NCBI RefSeq assembly: GCF_004923315.1
Contig: NZ_CP039650.1
Location: forward strand, 558,001 to 622,000
Length of the DNA: 64,000 nt
Direction of reading: 5' to 3'
Origin: Azospirillum sp. TSA2s
GTDB taxonomy: Bacteria > Pseudomonadota > Alphaproteobacteria > Azospirillales > Azospirillaceae
Shown here: positions 26,799 through 35,205 of the stretch, in pieces
Layout: every line of letters starts with the position of its first letter
How positions within the stretch are numbered: the stretch's first letter is position 1
Notes under the pieces: model-generated
What the model saw: the letters and a program-made list of their open reading frames with translations, nothing else
Told to the model about the DNA's origin: nothing
The model's database searches: none
Made by a program: the position numbers and the translations under genes

Positions 26799-27111
26799 CG
26801 GAAGGCTGTCCGTGTTGGGGGGAGCCGGTGTTCGGGAATGGCCACGGGCGGGGATCCCAGCCGGTGCCGGCCATGGAGCCGGCGCCAAACCCGCCCATTC
26901 CGAGACCGCCCATTCCGAAACCAAAAGCCCCGGCGCCCTGCCCCATCATCTGGAACAGGCGGGTCATCATGTCCGCCATTTCCGGATCGGCGGCGCTGGC
27001 CGTCCATTGGTCCTGCCACAGGTCCAGATAGCGGCGCGCCAGCGATTCGTAGGAAGGCGGATCGCCGGACGATTGATCGGAAGGTCGGTCTGGGTTCGAC
27101 GGGTCGGCCAT
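26500..27111 (-). CDS. PhaE-like PHA synthase-associated protein
   Basis: 203 residues starting MADPSNPDRPSD. PSYESLARRYLDLWQDQWTA resembles the start of PhaE-type synthase partners, followed by a Gly/Met-rich stretch (GFGMGGLGMGGFGAG), a disordered region, and a short coiled coil (LAQLLGRIAALEERLASLE) of the type found at the C-terminus of PhaE/PhaR subunits, with a basic tail. It directly precedes phaC and overlaps it by 230-299 nt in another frame. It is likely a granule- or synthase-binding partner. Homology is weak, so the name is by context and pattern. Confidence 0.6.
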   Translation of the reverse strand: MADPSNPDRPSDQSSGDPPSYESLARRYLDLWQDQWTASAADPEMADMMTRLFQMMGQGAGAFGFGMGGLGMGGFGAGSMAGTGWDPRPWPFPNTGSPQHGQPSDERSSGGRQAGGEDSARPRDKAGDAAGAAPAGPASDGGSGQLAQLLGRIAALEERLASLESGPAGPGGGAQGRNVAGRPDDPGPAASGRRGGRRRPSDR

Positions 27112-27382
27112 GGCCGGATTATAGGGGCGGCGGGGCAGGATTGACCAGTCCGGCATGGCGGGTCACCTGACCTTTCGGGTATCGGCGGGAGTGGCCCGGG
27201 CGCGTTCCATGTCTCCGTCTGCACCGGCCGGACCAACGCAACCGCGGCGCTATGCCGCGGCGCAACGCTGGACAAATTGCTATCCCTTCGAGTAGTCCTA
27301 ATGACGGAACATTTTCCGCCGCCTGTCCCGCGTGTTCCGGAACACCTGCCCTGGAACACGTCCCTTCTTGAAAGAGTCCGCG

Positions 27383-28030
27383 ATGGCCGACAAGGAAGAC
27401 CAGAAGTCCGCTCCGATCACGATCAAGAAGTACGCCAACCGGCGGCTCTACAATACCGCCACCAGCAGCTACGTCACGCTGGACCATCTGTGCCAGATGG
27501 TGAAGGACGGCTTGGATTTCGTGGTCTATGACGCGAAGACCGGTGAAGACATCACCCGGTCCGTCCTGACCCAGATCATCGTGGAAGAGGAAAGCAAGGG
27601 GCAGAACCTGCTGCCCATCAGCTTCCTGCGCCAGCTGATCGGCTTCTACGGCGACAACATGCAGTCGGTGGTGCCGCGCTATCTGGAATATTCGATGCAG
27701 GCCTTCTCCCGCAATCAGGAGCAGATGCGCGACTATTTCCAGAACACGCTGGGCGGCATCTTCCCGTTCGGCCGGCTGGACGAGGTCAGCAAGCAGAACA
27801 TGGCGATGTTCGAGCGCGCCATGCGCATGTTCACGCCCTTCGGCGCTGCCGGCGCCCCGGACGAGACGCCCGGCGGCCAGCGCCCGGCCGGCCAGCCCGG
27901 TCCGGCGTCCACCAACCCGCCCGCCGGACCGGGCGGCGTGACGTTCGACGAACTGCAGAAGCAGATCGACGAGCTGCAGAAGCAGATCGCCAGCATCGCC
28001 AGCCCGGGCAGCAAGTCGGACACAAAGTAA
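27383..28030 (+). CDS. phaR: Polyhydroxyalkanoate synthesis regulator PhaR
   Basis: 215 residues. The N-terminal PHB/PHA-accumulation regulator DNA-binding domain reads ITIKKYANRRLYNTATSSYV, followed by the PHB_acc domain with ITRSVLTQIIVEEESKGQN and LPISFLRQLIGFYG. The C-terminal half is Pro/Gly-rich with a short coiled coil (DELQKQIDELQKQIASI). PhaR represses phasin and its own gene until displaced onto PHA granules. It is divergent from the PhaE-like/phaC unit, so the 271-bp gap likely holds its operator. Confidence 0.95.
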   Translation: MADKEDQKSAPITIKKYANRRLYNTATSSYVTLDHLCQMVKDGLDFVVYDAKTGEDITRSVLTQIIVEEESKGQNLLPISFLRQLIGFYGDNMQSVVPRYLEYSMQAFSRNQEQMRDYFQNTLGGIFPFGRLDEVSKQNMAMFERAMRMFTPFGAAGAPDETPGGQRPAGQPGPASTNPPAGPGGVTFDELQKQIDELQKQIASIASPGSKSDTK

Positions 28031-28084
28031 CGGGACGGTCGGACGAATCCGGCGGAAGGTTTTTCCGACAAACCGGCGGCACGG

Positions 28085-28110
28085 AAGGCGGGGTCATACC
28101 CCGCCTTTTT
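28085..28110 (+). terminator. Intrinsic terminator of phaR
   Basis: 9-bp stem AAGGCGGGG/CCCCGCCTT with loop TCATA followed by TTTTT-type run (28106-28110), 55 nt after the phaR stop. Confidence 0.9.
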
Positions 28111-28238
28111 CATTGCGCCGACCGGGACGGACGCGCAGGCTTGGATCTGTGCATAGGGGGCACCTTCTCGTCCACGGTGCCGGTCCGGCGGAATTGCCGG
28201 AATTGCCGGCCCGTCCAACCGTCAGGAGGGAACCGACC

Positions 28239-28457
28239 GTGACCACCGAACTGACCGTTTCGATCACCATGACCAGCGACGACCCGCGCGAGGTCACGCG
28301 TTTTGAAAACCTGTTGCGCGACTGGCTCAGCCATCAGCCGGGCGTGGCCGGCATGGCGATCGCCGACCGCGGCAACGACGTGGCGGCCGAGAATATCTGG
28401 CGCGCCGCCCGCAAGGCGACCTTTGGCCCGGCGCTCAAGAACCCCTTCGCCCCCTGA
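28239..28457 (+). CDS. Small hypothetical protein
   Basis: 72 residues from a GTG start with a strong ribosome-binding site (CAGGAGGG, 8 nt spacing). The sequence begins VTTELTVSITMTSDDPREVTRFENLL and contains one predicted helix (RFENLLRDWLSHQ) and a hydrophobic AGMAIAD stretch. Ordered, not low-complexity, family not recognised. It lies alone between phaR and the convergent ATP-grasp gene. Confidence 0.6.
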   Translation: MTTELTVSITMTSDDPREVTRFENLLRDWLSHQPGVAGMAIADRGNDVAAENIWRAARKATFGPALKNPFAP

Positions 28458-28477
28458 CGGCGCCCTAACCGGGGCGA

Positions 28478-29668
28478 TCAGCCCCTGAACAGGTGCGGGA
28501 TCATCGCCGAATCCGGGCCGACGCCGGAGCCCAGGCGCGGATCGGCCGATTCCCGCACCCCCATGCCCAGGCATTTGTCGCCGACGATCCAGGCGTGCAG
28601 GACGGCGCGCGTGTCCTCCTCGCGGAAGCAGGGCGGGGTTTCAAGCCAGATCGCGCCATGGGCCGCGACATCCTCGCCGATGTCCGGACCGTCGTCGGCG
28701 ATCACCGCCCCCTGTTCCAGGATGCGGCTCGGCGCGCCGTCCAGCCCATGCAGGGCGCGCACGGTCACCATGTCGGCTCCGGCCACGCCGCTGGGGTCCA
28801 GCGCCGCACGGCACAGGTTCGGGTGGCGTGGATAGAGATAGGACAGCACCGCCAGCAGCCCGTGGTTCGACCACAGCCAGCACCACAGCGGCGACAGCAC
28901 GCTCATGCAGCTGCTGCGCAGCCGCTGAAGGAACCCGTCGTCGGCCAGCCCGTCCCAGGGGTAGAGCTTCGCCAGCCAGGAGATCGGCTGCCCCTCGTCA
29001 TCCACGAAGCGGCGGCCGTCCCAGGCGATGGACTGCAGCGGCAGCAGGCGGGTGTCGATGCCGGCCTCCGCCGCGGTGGCGGCGAGATAGACCAGTTCGC
29101 CCTCGCGCACCGGATCGGGGGTGGCACAGGTCGCGTGCATGCGACCGCGACCGGGCACGCCCGTCGCCAATTCCTCCCACCGCTCCACCAGCGCCTCGTG
29201 CAGGCCGTTGAACTGGTTGGCGTCGGGAGCCATCGCCTCGCGCCAGTTGCGCTGGATCATCGAGGCGGCGAACAGCCCCTCGCAGGTGTCGTAATTGCAC
29301 CCCAGCAGCTTGACGCTGTCGCGCCCGTCATAGGCCAGCGTCAATCGCCCGGCGAGCCCGCCCGCCCGTTCGTTGCGCCTCCCACCGGCCCAGTAATCGA
29401 GCCAGGACGCTTCCAGCATGCGCGCGAGGTCGCCGCGGATGCCGAGCGAGGCGAACAGCTTGTGCTCCATCACATGACGCACGGCGACCGCGATCATGCT
29501 GTGCAGTTCGTCAGCCACGCTTTCGATCAGGTCGATCTGCGAAGCGGTGAACTCGTAGACGGTGTCCTCCCGCCAGGCGGCTCCAGCCGACATGGCGCGC
29601 ACACCATAGGGATATTTGCGGAGACCCGGGCGCCAATCGGCCCGCGGCTTTATCGTCGTCCTGCGCAT
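28478..29668 (-). CDS. Glutathionylspermidine synthase-like ATP-grasp protein
   Basis: 396 residues matching the GSP_synth/YgiC-YjfC family. RRTTIKPRADW at the N-terminus supports the ATG at 29668. EFTASQIDLIESVADELHSM, LTLAYDGRDSVKLLGCNYDT (substrate-side ATP-grasp motif), PISWLAKLYPWDGL and ETPPCFREEDTRAVLHAWIV are the family landmarks. These proteins have the synthetase domain of GspS but no amidase domain; the reaction is probably ATP-dependent amide formation with an unknown amine and carboxylate. Monocistronic. Confidence 0.88.
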   Translation of the reverse strand: MRRTTIKPRADWRPGLRKYPYGVRAMSAGAAWREDTVYEFTASQIDLIESVADELHSMIAVAVRHVMEHKLFASLGIRGDLARMLEASWLDYWAGGRRNERAGGLAGRLTLAYDGRDSVKLLGCNYDTCEGLFAASMIQRNWREAMAPDANQFNGLHEALVERWEELATGVPGRGRMHATCATPDPVREGELVYLAATAAEAGIDTRLLPLQSIAWDGRRFVDDEGQPISWLAKLYPWDGLADDGFLQRLRSSCMSVLSPLWCWLWSNHGLLAVLSYLYPRHPNLCRAALDPSGVAGADMVTVRALHGLDGAPSRILEQGAVIADDGPDIGEDVAAHGAIWLETPPCFREEDTRAVLHAWIVGDKCLGMGVRESADPRLGSGVGPDSAMIPHLFRG

Positions 29669-30042
29669 GCCCGTTCCGATCCCCGGAGGTCAGCGCCGGC
29701 GAGCCGGACGGCGCGCGATGGCGACGGGCCGGCGCGTGGAAAGGGAGACGGGCAGCAAGCTGGTCAACGGTCCACTGGTCAACGGTCAACTCCGGGGGAG
29801 GCCAATCCGACGCAGGCGCGGATGCTCGCGATGCAATCGCAGCGACGCAAGCACAGCCTTGCGTATGTAACCCGTCCCGCTGCAGCGCACCAGCGCGCAT
29901 CCGCGATAGCTCACCCTCGCCGGAGAGCCTCGGAACCGTGCGGAATGGGGCCGCCCCCAATTGACTGGCCCCAATCAACCGAAGTGGCGACGGGCCGCTG
30001 CGGCGAAAGGCGGCAGCGGCCCGTTCCGGAATGCGGCGCGCG
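29669..30042. other. 374-bp intergenic region
   Basis: No credible gene. The only structure noted is a tandem 15-bp direct repeat at 29761-29790 (TGGTCAACGGTCCAC and TGGTCAACGGTCAAC). It should hold the promoter of the ATP-grasp gene. Confidence 0.5.
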
Positions 30043-30414
30043 TCAGATCAGCGGCACCGAGGGATGCCGGGCAAGCGACCGCATCGCCCACAGCGCCAGA
30101 CGGCCGCGACGCGGCTTCATCGCCTCGGCCGTCCGATGCGCCGGCGGGATCGCCGCCAGGCCGGGGACGAGCAGCGGCCGGTCGTCGCGCGTGCCGCCGA
30201 GCCGCTGGAGCCGGCGTGCCGACAGCACGAGGCGCAACACCTCCTCCTCGGACACCGCACGACGGGCCGTGCCGGAGGCGAGGCTTGCCGCCTCGTACAA
30301 AGCCGCCCGTTCGGCCAACAGCCCGGTCAGGCCCTTGGCAGCCGCCGTCAATGCAGCTTCATCGTAAAGGGCGAGGACAAGCGTCCTCAACCCGTGTTCC
30401 ATCCGTGTGGACAT
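30043..30414 (-). CDS. Hypothetical protein
   Basis: 123 residues starting MSTRMEHGLRTLVLALYDEA, largely helical (LTAAAKGLTGLLAERAALYE), with a basic C-terminus (MKPRRGRLALWAMRSLARH). GGAG lies about 9 nt before the ATG at 30414, favouring this start over an in-frame one further upstream. Family not recognised and no membrane helix is clear. Confidence 0.5.
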   Translation of the reverse strand: MSTRMEHGLRTLVLALYDEAALTAAAKGLTGLLAERAALYEAASLASGTARRAVSEEEVLRLVLSARRLQRLGGTRDDRPLLVPGLAAIPPAHRTAEAMKPRRGRLALWAMRSLARHPSVPLI

Positions 30415-30652
30415 GGCGGGGGCTCCGGAAAAATCGGAATGGCGTGCGGTTCTGGTGCGTGTGAATCGAAGCGAGCAGGCAAAAGCTCGCGGTTCGACAG
30501 GCGCAATTATCCGTGCGCGGCACCCGTTCGGCCATGCGCCCCAAGGTGGTAACACCCTGTCTGCGTCCTGCTGATGCAGGATAGCCACAGTGGCTGTACC
30601 GATAAATATCCGGGTTGGTCGGGAATTGTCCGCCCCGACAGGCGGGAAGAAA

Positions 30653-30728
<76 letters not shown>

Positions 30729-30766
30729 ACTATATTTCTTCTACTCTTCACCAACACATGAGGTGT

Positions 30767-30853
30767 TGGTGCGCTTGGAGGGAGTCGAACCCCCACGGCC
30801 TTTCAGCCACTAGGACCTGAACCTAGCGCGTCTACCAGTTCCGCCACAAGCGC
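30767..30853 (-). tRNA. tRNA-Leu (anticodon CAG)
   Basis: 87-nt minus-strand tRNA with a long variable arm (TGGCTGAAAGGCCG). Acceptor GCGCTTG pairs with CAAGCGC, discriminator A, encoded CCA; anticodon loop TTCAGGT reads CAG. It lies 38 nt upstream of tRNA-Ala and is probably co-transcribed. Confidence 0.97.
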
Positions 30854-30968
30854 GTCCGCGTTACTTGGGGTCACGCGGGGCGCTCTATGTACCCAGACCG
30901 GGCGCCGCGCTCAAGGAGAAAATGCGACCGCGCAAAAGTTTTTTGGGGCGGGGCCGTGACGCCTCCCC

Positions 30969-31910
30969 CTACTCTGCCGGCTTGATCGCGTAGAAGCGGT
31001 ACACCCGCACGCCGGCCTCGATGGCGGCGACGCGGCGGGCCCACAACTCGACCTCCTCCATCACCGCCAGCTTGGTGGGGGTGTCGAGCTGGAATTTTTC
31101 CAGATGCTCGACCAGCCCCTGGATGGCGGACAGGATCAGGCCGCGGTGGGTGTCGGAGATGTCCTCGGCGATGCGGAGGTCGAGGTTGCGCTGGGCGAAC
31201 GCGTTCGCCATGCGGTCCTTCGGCCACAGGTTCGGCGTCAACGGCTCCTTGTCGCACCAGTTCTGGATCGCCTTGGCGCCCATCACATCCGCTTCGGCGA
31301 TATAGTCGGTGATCAGCAGGTGGCCGCGCGGCTTCAGCGCCAGTTCCATGCCGTCGAACATCTGTTCCTTGTCGCGGACGAAGAACAGGCCTTCCTTGTA
31401 GACGATGGCGTCGACGCGCTTGGGATAGCCGAAATGTTCGGGATTGAAGGTCTCGATCGGCGCCTTCTTCTCCAGTCCCAGCTTGAAGGAACGGACCATC
31501 CCCTCCTTCGCCAGCAGTTCCGACGCCTCCAGCCCGGTGACCCAGCAGCCGTATTTGCCGGCCATGGTGCGGCTGGTGCCGCCCAGCCCGGCGGCGAGAT
31601 CCAGCACGCTCATCGCCGGGTTCAGGCCCAGCGGCTTGACCAGATAGGGAATGTGATCGGCGCCGCCGGGGGTGTTGAAGCCCTCGCCCCACATCTTCTC
31701 CGCCACCTCGATGCGGGTGGCGGTCCACAGCGGCTTGCCCCAGCGGTTCATGCCGGGACCGGGTGCGGCAGGCTGCGGCTGTTCGGGCTGGCGCGGCTGC
31801 TCGTCGCCCTTCTTCGCCTTCAGACCGGAGAGGTCATAGCCTTCCCACCACGCATAGAGGCGAGTCTTCAGGCTCGGTCCATGCCCGGACGATCCGTCCT
31901 TGTCCGTCAT
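30969..31910 (-). CDS. SAM-dependent methyltransferase
   Basis: 313 residues. The class I methyltransferase core begins near residue 90 with GLNPAMSVLDLAAGLGGTSR, containing the SAM-binding motif I (VLDLAAGLGG). Motif II-like VTGLEAS and post-motif LKPRGHLLITDYI follow. The first 60 residues are a charged, Pro/Gln-rich extension (EQPRQPEQPQPAAPGPG). The fold is typical of small-molecule methyltransferases, but the substrate is not evident. The ATG at 31910 (MTDKDGSS) was chosen; 31943 would add 11 residues. Confidence 0.85.
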   Translation of the reverse strand: MTDKDGSSGHGPSLKTRLYAWWEGYDLSGLKAKKGDEQPRQPEQPQPAAPGPGMNRWGKPLWTATRIEVAEKMWGEGFNTPGGADHIPYLVKPLGLNPAMSVLDLAAGLGGTSRTMAGKYGCWVTGLEASELLAKEGMVRSFKLGLEKKAPIETFNPEHFGYPKRVDAIVYKEGLFFVRDKEQMFDGMELALKPRGHLLITDYIAEADVMGAKAIQNWCDKEPLTPNLWPKDRMANAFAQRNLDLRIAEDISDTHRGLILSAIQGLVEHLEKFQLDTPTKLAVMEEVELWARRVAAIEAGVRVYRFYAIKPAE

Positions 31911-32115
31911 CGCCCTTTGTCCGTCATCGCCGTGGCACCCCATCCGCCGATCGACCTGCCGCCGCCGAATTCCCCATCCGGCGCCGGACGGCGCAGCATT
32001 CTTACGGTTGTTCGGCCGAGCCCAAACACACCGTCCGCAAGAATCCGTCCAGCTTCAGGTTAGACGGACGCTAATTGCATGCAAGTGGAAAAATTTCTCC
32101 GCGGAAACACATCCG

Positions 32116-33099
32116 TCAGCGCGCGGTTTTGGCAGGGGCAGCGCCCGATTCGGGCAGGGAGGCCATGCGCGTGCCCGCCGCGTTCAGCACCGGGGCGCAG
32201 GCCGCCGGCATCTTGCGGACCACCCGCGGCTCCGGCTTGTAACCCGGCGGATGCTCGATCGCGGGGGACGCGCTGTCCAGCCAGGACATCAGTTCGTCGC
32301 CGCAGCCGTCGCCGTCGGGCTGCTCCGCCTGCTGTTCGCACAGCGGGCTGCCGGCCGGGCAGTTTAGCCGGATGTGCATGTGGCCGTCATGGCCGTGCCA
32401 GGGCCGCAGCTTGTTCAGGAACCCGCGGTCGGACCAACTGCGCTGGCACATCGCCAGCTTGATCGCCGGATTGACGAAGATGCGGGCGACGCGGGGGTCG
32501 CTGGCGGCGATCTGGATCATCCGGGCCTGCCGGTCCGACCAGTCGGCGGTGACGCGCATGCGGTCGTAATCGACATACTTGACCTCGTCCAGCCGCTCGC
32601 GCCCGGCACGGCCCATCGGCGGCAGGTCCAGCCGCAGCCAGATATCGGCATCCAGCCCGATCTGGTGGCTGGCATGGCCCGACGGCATCGGTCCGCCGCG
32701 CGCCTGCCCCATGTCGCCGACCAGCGCCGTGCCCAGCCCGGCATGCGCCACCCGCTGGCCGAAGTCGCGGAGCATGTCGACCAGCACCGGATGGCCGTAG
32801 TTGCGCTGGCGCGACAGGCGGATCACCTGATAGCCGACGCCTTCCGGCGGCAGGGCGCGGGCACCGGCGATGCAGCCGGCCGCATAACCGCCGATGGATC
32901 TCGACGCCCCCAGCGAGGGGCCGGCCACCGCCCCCCAGGCGACGCTGGTGGCATAGGCCGGGATCGGAACCGGCTTATTCTTCTTCCGTGACTTGGCGTC
33001 GGCATCGCCGGCCGCCAGCAGAGCGGCCACCAGTCCGACGCATGCGATCGCCTTGAAGGCGCGCCCCCCGAAAGCACGAACCCCCGCAAGAATCCCCAT
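32116..33099 (-). CDS. mepA: Penicillin-insensitive murein endopeptidase
   Basis: 327 residues with a signal peptide (AFKAIACVGLVAALLAAGDADA). The LAS-family zinc site is visible as MPSGHASHQIGLDADIW (HxxxxxxD type) and GHDGHMHIRLNCP. Cysteines near the domain would form the periplasmic disulfides seen in MepA. It cleaves D-Ala-mDAP cross-links in peptidoglycan in the periplasm. The C-terminal 70 residues are a Pro-rich tail beyond the usual 270-280-residue enzyme. Monocistronic. Confidence 0.93.
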   Translation of the reverse strand: MGILAGVRAFGGRAFKAIACVGLVAALLAAGDADAKSRKKNKPVPIPAYATSVAWGAVAGPSLGASRSIGGYAAGCIAGARALPPEGVGYQVIRLSRQRNYGHPVLVDMLRDFGQRVAHAGLGTALVGDMGQARGGPMPSGHASHQIGLDADIWLRLDLPPMGRAGRERLDEVKYVDYDRMRVTADWSDRQARMIQIAASDPRVARIFVNPAIKLAMCQRSWSDRGFLNKLRPWHGHDGHMHIRLNCPAGSPLCEQQAEQPDGDGCGDELMSWLDSASPAIEHPPGYKPEPRVVRKMPAACAPVLNAAGTRMASLPESGAAPAKTAR

Positions 33100-33380
33100 G
33101 TCCGTCCCCCCGCCGTCTCCGGCACCGCGGTCGATACCGCTATAGCGGACCCGTGGTTAAGGAATGATGGAGGATGCATCCGGACCGCACAACCGGACCG
33201 TCAGGCACCGGCCGGGTCCATCCGGGCAGTCCATCCGGGGTGCGTCCGACAGTCCCGGTCGAGCCTCATAGCCGTACGGAAGCACTCCACCCTGGCTGAC
33301 CGGACTAGCCGCTGCGAATATTGACAGTCCGTTATTAGCAATGGAAACGTCGAAGCATCATCAACAAGGAATTCGATAAA

Positions 33381-33983
33381 ATGCCACCGACAATGAGCTA
33401 CCGTATTGGCGACATCGTCAGTGTCCGCGGTTGCTTGACCCGGCTGATCGATATTATCAACCGTGATCCTATTCATTTGGAGGACCTGATCGGGTTCCAC
33501 CGTGGGCGTCTCAGCCGCGGCTATTACCTGCTGCTGCTGAAGGAACCGATGGCTGCCGGGGAGTTCCAGTTCCTGGGCTACACCCACCTGTCCGGCGGCA
33601 AATACGGCCTGCCCAGCAACGACCCCGCGGCGGAGGCGGCACGGCCAACGGTGCAGGGGTCGCTGGAGCAGAAATTCGGGGTCGCCGGGGTGAACGGCCT
33701 TGCCCGCAAGATCGCCGGCGACATCCCGGCCACGGGGGAGCGCCGCCTTGCCAAGATCGTCCCGGTGATCGGCCACGATCAGGCGATGGGGCCGGCCGAC
33801 CAGTATCCGGCATCCAAACACGGCATCGCGCAGTTCAACCTGACGGTGCCGAAGAAATTCCTGGTTTCCGCCTTCGTCGATCCCAACCGGCGCTTCCAGG
33901 GCGGCGGCCTCGACCTTGTCATGGACAAGGGAACGGCTTATGACAGCCGGCGGGCGGTGTTCCAGTATCTGTCGGCCGCCTGA
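33381..33983 (+). CDS. Hypothetical protein
   Basis: 200 residues, family not recognised. MPPTMSYRIGDIVSVRGCLT starts a short beta-rich segment. Features of note are YYLLLLKEPMAAGEFQFLGY, a central helical region and the closing FVDPNRRFQGGGLDLVMDKG. There is no signal peptide or membrane helix. The first 100 bp and the upstream region are less GC-rich than the neighbours. CAAGGAA lies about 9 nt before the ATG. Convergent with the ABC-2 permease gene. Confidence 0.6.
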   Translation: MPPTMSYRIGDIVSVRGCLTRLIDIINRDPIHLEDLIGFHRGRLSRGYYLLLLKEPMAAGEFQFLGYTHLSGGKYGLPSNDPAAEAARPTVQGSLEQKFGVAGVNGLARKIAGDIPATGERRLAKIVPVIGHDQAMGPADQYPASKHGIAQFNLTVPKKFLVSAFVDPNRRFQGGGLDLVMDKGTAYDSRRAVFQYLSAA

Positions 33984-34003
33984 GGGCCATCAGTGCAGGA
34001 CGC

Positions 34004-35137
34004 TCAGTCAAGCGTCTGGCGGTAGCGCTTCAACGCCACCACCGTGACCACCGTCAGGAACAGGGCGAGCGCCAGCACCTCCGCCGCGATCTCGGCGAAC
34101 CCGTTTCCTTTCAGCAGGATGCCGCGGACGATGCGCAGGAAGTGGGTCAACGGCAGGATCTCGCCCACCGCCTGCGCCCAGTCCGGCATGCCGCGGAACG
34201 GGAACATGAATCCCGACAGCAGCATCGACGGCAGGAAGAAGAAGAACGACATCTGCATCGCCTGCAGCTGGTTGCGCGCCAGCGTGGAGAAGGTGAAGCC
34301 GACGGCCAGATTGGCGGCGATGAACAGGATCAGCACGGCGGACAGCAGCCCCAGGCTGCCCACGATCGGCACGTCGAACAGCAGCCGCGCCGCCACCACG
34401 ATCAGCAGAACCTGGACATAGCCGACGACGACGAAGGGCACGATCTTGCCCAGCATCACCTCGAACGGCCGGACCGGCATGGCCAGCAGGTTTTCCATCG
34501 TCCCGCGCTCGCGCTCGCGGGTAACGGCCAGCGCCGTCATCATCACCATGGTCATGGTCAGCACCACGCCCATCAGCCCCGGCACGACATTGTATTGGGT
34601 AATGCCCTCCGGGTTGTAGCGGCGGTGAACGCGCAGTTCCACCGGGTCCGGCCCGGCGCGCAGGCCCGCCAGCGGCCCGGTCAGGTCGGGGTTCAGCGCC
34701 TGCCGGGCGATGGTGGACAGCGCCGACAGGGCGTTGCTGGTCGCCGCCGGGTCGGTGGCGTCGGCCTCCACCAGCAGGACCGGACGGGTGCCGCGCTGGA
34801 GATCACGGGCGAAGCCGGTGGGGATGGTGACGGCGAACTGCACCTCCCCCTCCGCCAGCAGCCGGTCGATTTCGGCCTCCGACGCCGCGGTGCGGGTGAT
34901 GGCGAAATAGCGGGAATTCTCCATCGCCGCGACCAGCGTGCGGGCGAAGGGGCTGGAATCGGCGACCAGCACCGCCGTCGGCAGCGCCTTGGGATCGGAG
35001 TTGATGGCGAAGCCGAACAGGATGAGCTGCAGGATCGGCACCCCCACCATCATGGCGAAGGTCAGCCGGTCGCGCCGCATCTGGATGAATTCCTTCACCA
35101 TCACCGCCATCAGGCGGCCCGCCGATATCCGCGCCAT
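34004..35137 (-). CDS. ABC-2 type transporter permease (YbhR/YhhJ-like)
   Basis: 377 residues with the ABC-2 layout: one N-terminal membrane helix after KEFIQMRRDRLTFAMMVGVP, a large periplasmic domain (about 50-170), then five helices with TREREREGTMENLLAMP-type cytoplasmic signature (RERERGTMENLLAMP) and FFFFLPSMLLSGFMFPFRGM. Usually paired with an HlyD-like protein and an ABC ATPase for drug or lipid export; no such partner lies beside it here, although a full ABC exporter is 68 bp upstream. The ATPase may be encoded elsewhere. Confidence 0.88.
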   Translation of the reverse strand: MARISAGRLMAVMVKEFIQMRRDRLTFAMMVGVPILQLILFGFAINSDPKALPTAVLVADSSPFARTLVAAMENSRYFAITRTAASEAEIDRLLAEGEVQFAVTIPTGFARDLQRGTRPVLLVEADATDPAATSNALSALSTIARQALNPDLTGPLAGLRAGPDPVELRVHRRYNPEGITQYNVVPGLMGVVLTMTMVMMTALAVTRERERGTMENLLAMPVRPFEVMLGKIVPFVVVGYVQVLLIVVAARLLFDVPIVGSLGLLSAVLILFIAANLAVGFTFSTLARNQLQAMQMSFFFFLPSMLLSGFMFPFRGMPDWAQAVGEILPLTHFLRIVRGILLKGNGFAEIAAEVLALALFLTVVTVVALKRYRQTLD

Positions 35138-35205
35138 CGCACTGCCTCACAGGGCTGGGGTGCGAGGAGGGTAGCGCGGATAGGCTTGGGCGTCGATGCC
35201 CCCTC

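Noticed and set aside
29961-30464. Plus-strand open frames overlapping the hypothetical gene at 30043-30414
   Set aside because: Very Arg/Pro-rich composition and no ribosome-binding site; the minus-strand frame has GGAG and a more protein-like composition.
30767-30853. The tRNA-Ala/tRNA-Leu pair as an integration site for a genomic island
   Set aside because: No integrase gene or direct repeat of a tRNA end was found in the flanking sequence.
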